Source: an uncultured Caryophanales bacterium (lineage in GTDB: Bacteria > Bacillota_I > Bacilli_A > Acholeplasmatales > Anaeroplasmataceae). Taken from it: a DNA stretch of 7,012 nt. The first letter of the stretch is position 1. Every line of letters starts with the position of its first letter. A model generated the notes under the pieces. That model was not told the DNA's origin, searched no databases, and saw only the letters and a program-made list of their open reading frames with translations. Of this stretch, positions 1 to 4,300 are shown in pieces. The stretch is from assembly GCA_937885165.1 (NCBI GenBank), contig CAKZZJ010000043.1, positions 1 through 7,012 of the forward strand. The letters run 5' to 3'. A program made the position numbers and the translations under genes.

Positions 1-204
1 ATCTACTTTTTAAAAAAAGTTTTTAAATATAAAGAGATGCAAGATAAAAAAATAAAATCACAAGGTAGAGGCTTTACTAGAGGTTATGTTATGAGTTTTA
101 CTTATCATGGAAAAACAAAAAAAATTATATATTTTGAAAATGAAAAAGTATTGCTAATAATTAATAACGAGTCACAAACAACTAATGAAGAATCACAAAA
201 CTAA
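1..204 (+). CDS. C-terminal fragment of an unrecognised protein (5' end missing)
   Basis: Frame 1 is open from the first base to a TAA at 202-204 and gives 67 residues. I do not recognise the family. The fragment is rich in Lys and aromatic residues, with a GRGFTRGYVMSFTYHGK segment near residues 22-38, a short beta-like hydrophobic stretch (KIIYFENEKVLLIINNE), and a polar Asn/Gln/Glu/Ser tail before the stop. It has no visible membrane helix or catalytic signature. In-frame ATGs at 37 and 91 exist, but neither has a well-spaced ribosome binding site, and the frame is open to the edge, so I treat it as the end of a longer gene. No clear terminator hairpin follows. The next intact gene is about 1 kb downstream with its own promoter, so the two are unlikely to form an operon. 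Confidence 0.6.
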   Translation: MYFLKKVFKYKEMQDKKIKSQGRGFTRGYVMSFTYHGKTKKIIYFENEKVLLIINNESQTTNEESQN

Positions 205-465
205 ATCCGTTATGGTAATGTTGATAAAGTGATATAAAATTTAAGCCCAAAAGTTATGTGTCAAAATTACAAAATAATACACAAAATATATTATAATGAA
301 CATAAAATGAGTGTATGGATCTATTGTGATTTTGAAGATATAGATGGATATTAGTATGAGTGTGCTATATGTTTTTATCAAAAATATATTACTTAATGAA
401 AATGATCTAATAATCTATAGATAAATATTTAAGTATCAAGAAATTCAAATAAGTGATTATTTTAG
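205..465. other. AT-rich gap with no supported gene
   Basis: All frames are cut by frequent stops. The most protein-like piece is a 15-codon frame starting at ATG 307 (MSVWIYCDFEDIDGY, stop TAG 352-354). Reading through that stop gives YECAICFYQKYIT before the next stop. This could be further debris of the decayed gene at 466-925, but it is too short to support. A TATAAT at 292-297 lacks a well-spaced -35 box. I see no RNA gene or terminator here. Confidence 0.5.
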
Positions 466-925
466 ATAGTTGCTTGGCAAACTTATGTTTGTGCATCAAA
501 TTATTCTTTTGGTGAAATAATAACAACTACTGCATTTACCGCTACTTTTCTAGATTAGCAGTTGGATTTGTTGATAAAGTATAAATTCCATGCATTAAAA
601 GTGGCATAGGATTATTGAGTGCAATGTATCAGTATTAGGGGCATTTATAGGTGTAGCAGCAGGATATATGGCAGGTGCATCATTCTCATTTACAATACCA
701 ACTTTTGGATATGTTAATACAGGTGCTACACTAGCAATAGGTATTACCGGATCAACAACACTAACAATTAGTGGGGCACAAGTATTGACTGGAGTTGGCA
801 ATATAGTATTAGCTGTACTAATGAGCAAAATTGTTGGTAAATATGGAGGATATGAAGTAAAATATCACCCAAAGTTGAAATTCGAATTAAAGTTGATGCA
901 GTTAAACAGTTGCTCTTTTAAATGA
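466..925 (+). pseudogene. Decayed gene encoding a hydrophobic Gly/Ala/Thr-rich segment, possibly from a polymorphic-toxin or Rhs-like protein
   Basis: Three forward frames give adjacent protein-like pieces. Frame 1 reads IVAWQTYVCASNYSFGEI... from about 466 to a TAG at 556-558. Frame 3 reads RLAVGFVDKV, a TAA at 582-584, then IPCIKSGIGLLSAM from about 552 to 626. Frame 2 reads VSVLGAFIGVAAGYMAG... from about 626 to a TGA at 923-925. Joined, they make one continuous small-residue-rich hydrophobic stretch followed by GKYGGYEVKYHPK. At least two frameshifts and one internal stop are needed, so the gene is broken. The ATG at 668 is internal and has no good ribosome binding site, so I do not call the 85-codon frame from it a gene. 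Gly/Ala-rich hydrophobic segments after an aromatic-Ser-x-Gly-Glu motif occur near the C-terminus of Rhs-like and other polymorphic toxins. That assignment is an impression of style, not a firm family match. The start of the ancestral gene is not identifiable. Confidence 0.55.
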
Positions 926-1059
926 ATTATATTGAGTTTATAAAATTAATTAATAGTGAATATTAAAACACCAATTTAAAAACATCATATAAAAAGTATG
1001 AAAATATATTCAAATCAAATTTAATATTATTTTTTTCACAAAAATATTTTATTTTAATC
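926..1059. other. AT-rich intergenic stretch, nothing recognised
   Basis: Almost pure A/T with short A and T tracts, including a seven-T run around 1030-1036. There is no open frame of note and no clear hairpin. The A/T tracts just upstream of the promoter at 1060-1089 could act as an UP-element or curved DNA, which is inference only. Confidence 0.5.
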
Positions 1060-1089
1060 TTGAATAAAAATCATATTCTATGATATACT
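1060..1089 (+). promoter_or_regulatory. Predicted sigma-A type promoter of the large lipoprotein gene
   Basis: A -35 like TTGAAT at 1060-1065 is followed after 18 bases by a -10 like TATACT at 1084-1089. A TG at 1081-1082, one base before the hexamer, makes it an extended -10. Transcription would start near 1096, leaving a leader of about 135 bases before the ATG at 1232. The A/T background makes chance matches common, but the combination of both boxes, the extended -10 and the location supports it. Confidence 0.6.
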
Positions 1090-1114
1090 GAAACTAGCTA
1101 GTGAATATATAACC

Positions 1115-1149
1115 TTACCCCCCCCGCAAATAAAATGTGGTGGTGGTAA
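1115..1149 (+). promoter_or_regulatory. Leader hairpin containing the poly-C tract
   Basis: TTACC at 1115-1119 pairs with GGTAA at 1145-1149. The stem continues inward as CC/GG (1121-1122 with 1142-1143) and CCGCA/TGTGG (1124-1128 with 1136-1140), with C-U mismatches at 1120/1144 and 1123/1141. The loop is the seven bases 1129-1135. This is the most GC-rich patch of the upstream region. What follows is A/U-rich but not a pure U run, so it is not a typical terminator. It may be a regulatory leader structure, or the stop signal of transcripts from upstream. Confidence 0.5.
1118..1125 (+). repeat. Run of eight C in the 5' leader
   Basis: An uninterrupted C8 run in otherwise A/T-dominated DNA, between the predicted transcription start and the lipoprotein start codon. 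It forms the 5' arm of the hairpin at 1115-1149, opposite a GGTGGTGGT run. Homopolymeric C or G tracts of this length can be slippage-prone and occur in control regions of phase-variable surface genes. Here that role is inference. Confidence 0.7.
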
Positions 1150-1174
1150 TATTATATTTATTTGTAGTTTAAAT

Positions 1175-1209
1175 TGGGTCTAGGTATTTATTTATCTAGA
1201 CCCATTTTT
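1175..1209 (+). terminator. Strong hairpin plus U run in the leader: intrinsic terminator or attenuator
   Basis: GGGTCTAG at 1176-1183 is perfectly complementary to CTAGACCC at 1196-1203. The outer pair T1175-A1204 and inner pairs G1184-U1195, U1185-A1194 and A1186-U1193 extend the stem to 12 pairs around a six-base loop. Five T follow at 1205-1209, the shape of a rho-independent terminator. It lies downstream of the predicted promoter and ends about six bases before the ribosome binding site of the lipoprotein gene. It could therefore attenuate that gene's own transcription, or insulate it from upstream transcripts if a second promoter were closer. A stem this close to the binding site might also affect ribosome loading. 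Confidence 0.75.
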
Positions 1210-1215
1210 CTTTGT

Positions 1216-1223
1216 AGAGGAGG
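1216..1223 (+). promoter_or_regulatory. Ribosome binding site of the large lipoprotein gene
   Basis: AGAGGAGG, a near-perfect complement to the 16S rRNA 3' end, sits eight bases before the ATG at 1232. It fixes the start codon, and the Lys-rich signal peptide that follows agrees with this choice. Confidence 0.9.
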
Positions 1224-1231
1224 CTAAAATT

Positions 1232-1309
1232 ATGAAGTTTACGAAGATTTTCAAGAAAATTTGTTTATTCATTTTTGTTTTCGCAATAGCATTTACTGTT
1301 GTTGCATGT
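1232..1309 (+). other. Lipoprotein signal peptide and lipobox
   Basis: Residues 1-9 carry four Lys, followed by a hydrophobic core (residues 10-25). The lipobox is V23-V24-A25-C26, followed by GSSKKSD. Cys26 (codon 1307-1309) would be diacylated by Lgt and the peptide cut before it by LspA. Gly27 and the Ser-rich polar start of the mature chain fit a Gram-positive lipoprotein. Confidence 0.92.
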
Positions 1310-4300
1310 GGAAGCAGTAAAAAAAGTGATGAAACTTCTAGCAATCAAACAGATGTGACTGCAGAAAAAGATCCGAATTCTATTCCTAAATTCAGTGGAA
1401 TGGCAATTACTGAAAAATCTCCACTTACAGATCAAGCAACACTAAATTCTTTGCGTAAATCTAAATTACTTGATGAAACTGAAGAAGTTCCTGCATCTAG
1501 CGATGAAGAATCAAATGATGAAGAAACAGAAGAAACCACTTCAAATAATGAAGAAGTAGATGATTCTACATTAGGTGATGAAAAAACAAATGAAGACGAT
1601 GCAACTGAAACTGGAAAAGAAGATAACGATGATAAATCAGCAATTGAAGTGCCTGATGATAATATGCCATCAAATCCAGAAAATTCTGACATAGAAGAAA
1701 ATTTACTTCCAGAAATATCAGTAAACGAGGCATCTAATGTTACACCTTTTTATGCTGAAGTAAATCAGGAAGTTTATGTATCAGTTAGCATCGTAAATCC
1801 TAATAATTTTGCTATACTACGTTTTACTTTAAATGGTGTTGTATATCAGTCATACCAGTTTGAATCTGGTTCAACATCTGAACTTTTAGTTTTAAAAGTA
1901 AATAGTGGTGATACTCCAGGTATAAAAGAATATACAATTGATGAAATAAAATATGTTTCAGATGTAGATAATCAAATTAGAGATGCTATCATATCAGGTA
2001 ATCAGACTGTTAAATTATCTGTTGCATATGATAAAACTCCTACAGCATCTGTAAATAATGAAAATTATGATTTAACAAGTTATGAAGCATCAATATTTAT
2101 CAGTGATCCATTGAATTTAGTTGATTTTTCTAACCAGAACTGCAAATTATATTTTTATGATGGTGAAAATATATTATTGGAAAAAGATTTAGAAAAAGGA
2201 ACTAACACATTTAAAATTGACAATCTAATTATTGGTAAGACTTACCAATATATGGTAGTTGCAAATTATGATGGTCTTGATAAGAATGGAATGTCTACTC
2301 ATTTACTTCTTAAAAAAGATGTAAATACAAGTATGTTTATCAAGCTTACTGATGTTTCTAGTAATTTTGATGAAATAACATTCGATTATAAAATTGTAAA
2401 CAAAGTTGCAAACTATTTAGGTTCATATTTATTTAAAGATGGGGAAGCAATTTTAGAAGCAAAAGATGAATTAAAATTCACTAATCTCCTATCTGATACA
2501 AATTATGAAGTAAGACTATATTTTGATTTTGAACTTAATGGTGAAAAATATACATATTATGATTCATTTAGAATTAAAACACAATCTCATCAAGTACCTA
2601 CATTAAATGCAACTTTCAAAGTATATGAATCAAGTGTTGAATATAATGTATTTGTTGATGATGAAGAAAACTTATTAAATCTTAAATCAATCAAATTATA
2701 TACTCAAAATGGCGATTTTGTCGCAAGCGTTGATTATGATACAAAGGTTATTGAAAATTTAAATAGAAATGCAAATTATTTCTTAGAATTCACTTATTCA
2801 TATAATCTTAATGATGGAAATGGCGAAGTAGAATCAAAGAAAGTAGTTGCATTCTCTACTACTAAATTTGTGCCAGTAGTTGAAATTAGACCATTTGCAG
2901 TAGATAGTACTTCAATTGAATTTGATTTAATCGTTACAGACCCTAATGTTGTAGGTAGAGTAAATAGTCTAAGATTATATAAATCAAATGGAAGATCATA
3001 TGTAACTCAACTAGATGATATGATTAAACGTACATTTAGCGGATTAACACCAAATACTAAATACATTATTGAAGTTGGGTATCAATATGATTTAGATGAT
3101 GGAAAAGGAAGTCAACTAGCTACATTTGAATATGAAGTTTCTACAGCAAAACAACTTCCTACTCTTGATGCTGATATTACAGCCCTTGATGATGGATTCG
3201 AAATCAAAACAAAAATAACTGATAATGATAATGCAGGTAGCATAAAAGGTGCATATGTTTATTATAATAATGAGTTAAAAGCAGAAGCTACACCAGGCAA
3301 TTTAATGACCCTTAATGGTTTATTATCTAATAGAGATTATGAAGTAGTTGTTATTTATGAATATGATTTATTAGATTTAAATGGCGTTCAGGAATTAAAA
3401 TTACAAAAAACTGTAAAAACTCTTGAAAGAAATAAACCAGTTATTAGAGCATTAGGAAATGATGTTACTTATTCATCATTTGAAATTGAATTATCAATAA
3501 GCGATCCAAATAAGATTTTAAGTATCGAAAAAATTGAAGTTAAACTTGGCACCACATTAGTTAAAACTATAACTGATTTAGAAACTGATATGAGGCTTGA
3601 TAATCTTTATTCAAATAACAAATATGAAATTGTTATTTACCATAGTTATGATTTAAATGATGGTGAAGGAACTAAAGATTATACTGTTTCTCAATTTATT
3701 TCAACCTTAAAGAGAGATGATATAGTTTATACATATGCATCAAATATGATGCTTGCAGGAACTGATTATATTGAATTTGATTTTAATATTGTAGATAATG
3801 AAAAACTATCTACTATTACTGCAATTGAATTATTTGATGAAGAAGGAAACTTAGTAAAATCTTTAGAAGATTTATCATTAAGAAAATTTGAAAATCTTGA
3901 TTTAGAATCATTCTATTCAATCGTTACAACTTATACATATGATTTAAATGATGGTAAGGGTCTACAAGAAGATAAAGCAACTATTAAATATGGTACAAGT
4001 GGTTCTAAATTATTTGTTACTGGCTTACATGTATTAAATAATGAAAATCCAAGCGTTGGGGAAGAAGTACAAGTCGAAATTTCACTAGATAATCCTAATG
4101 AATTAAAAGTTACAGGTATATTTATTTCTAATCAATATTGTCCTGTATTAAATAATATAGCGCAAAAAGATAATGTAATTATAAAATTTGTTCCTGAAAC
4201 TGAAGGTGGTTACTACACTGTTGAAGTAACAGGATATGAATATGAATCTGCAGGAGCCATACTGCAAGATCGACTAGTAACAGAATATTATGAAGATATC

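Noticed and set aside
1..4. ATCT at the very start as the tail of a reverse-complement adapter (CTCTTCCGATCT)
   Set aside because: Only four bases match, which is expected by chance about once in 256, so it cannot be supported even though the other end carries adapter.
266..297. Promoter with TATAAT at 292-297 and ATTACA at 266-271
   Set aside because: The spacing is 20 bases, the -35 match is poor, and no intact gene follows. TATAAT arises easily in DNA this rich in A and T.
595..828. Reverse-strand open frame of 77 codons
   Set aside because: It is the complement of the hydrophobic pseudogene segment, which reads sensibly on the plus strand. There is no ribosome binding site and the Pro/Ala/Thr-rich product looks like a shadow.
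668..925. An 85-codon forward frame as an intact small gene
   Set aside because: Coding-like sequence continues upstream of its ATG in the same and other frames, there is no good ribosome binding site, and the product begins in the middle of a hydrophobic segment. It is better read as part of the broken gene.
1432..1692. Reverse-strand open frame of 86 codons rich in Ser and Val
   Set aside because: It lies opposite the acidic linker. GAA/GAT-rich codons read backwards give TTC and ATC-type sense codons and few stops, so it is a composition shadow without a ribosome binding site.
2801..3964. YDLNDGxG loops as canonical calcium-binding DxDxDG loops
   Set aside because: The spacing of Asp, Asn and Gly does not match: the first Gly comes one position too early and the loop sits where an FnIII FG loop would be. 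Metal binding is possible but not shown.
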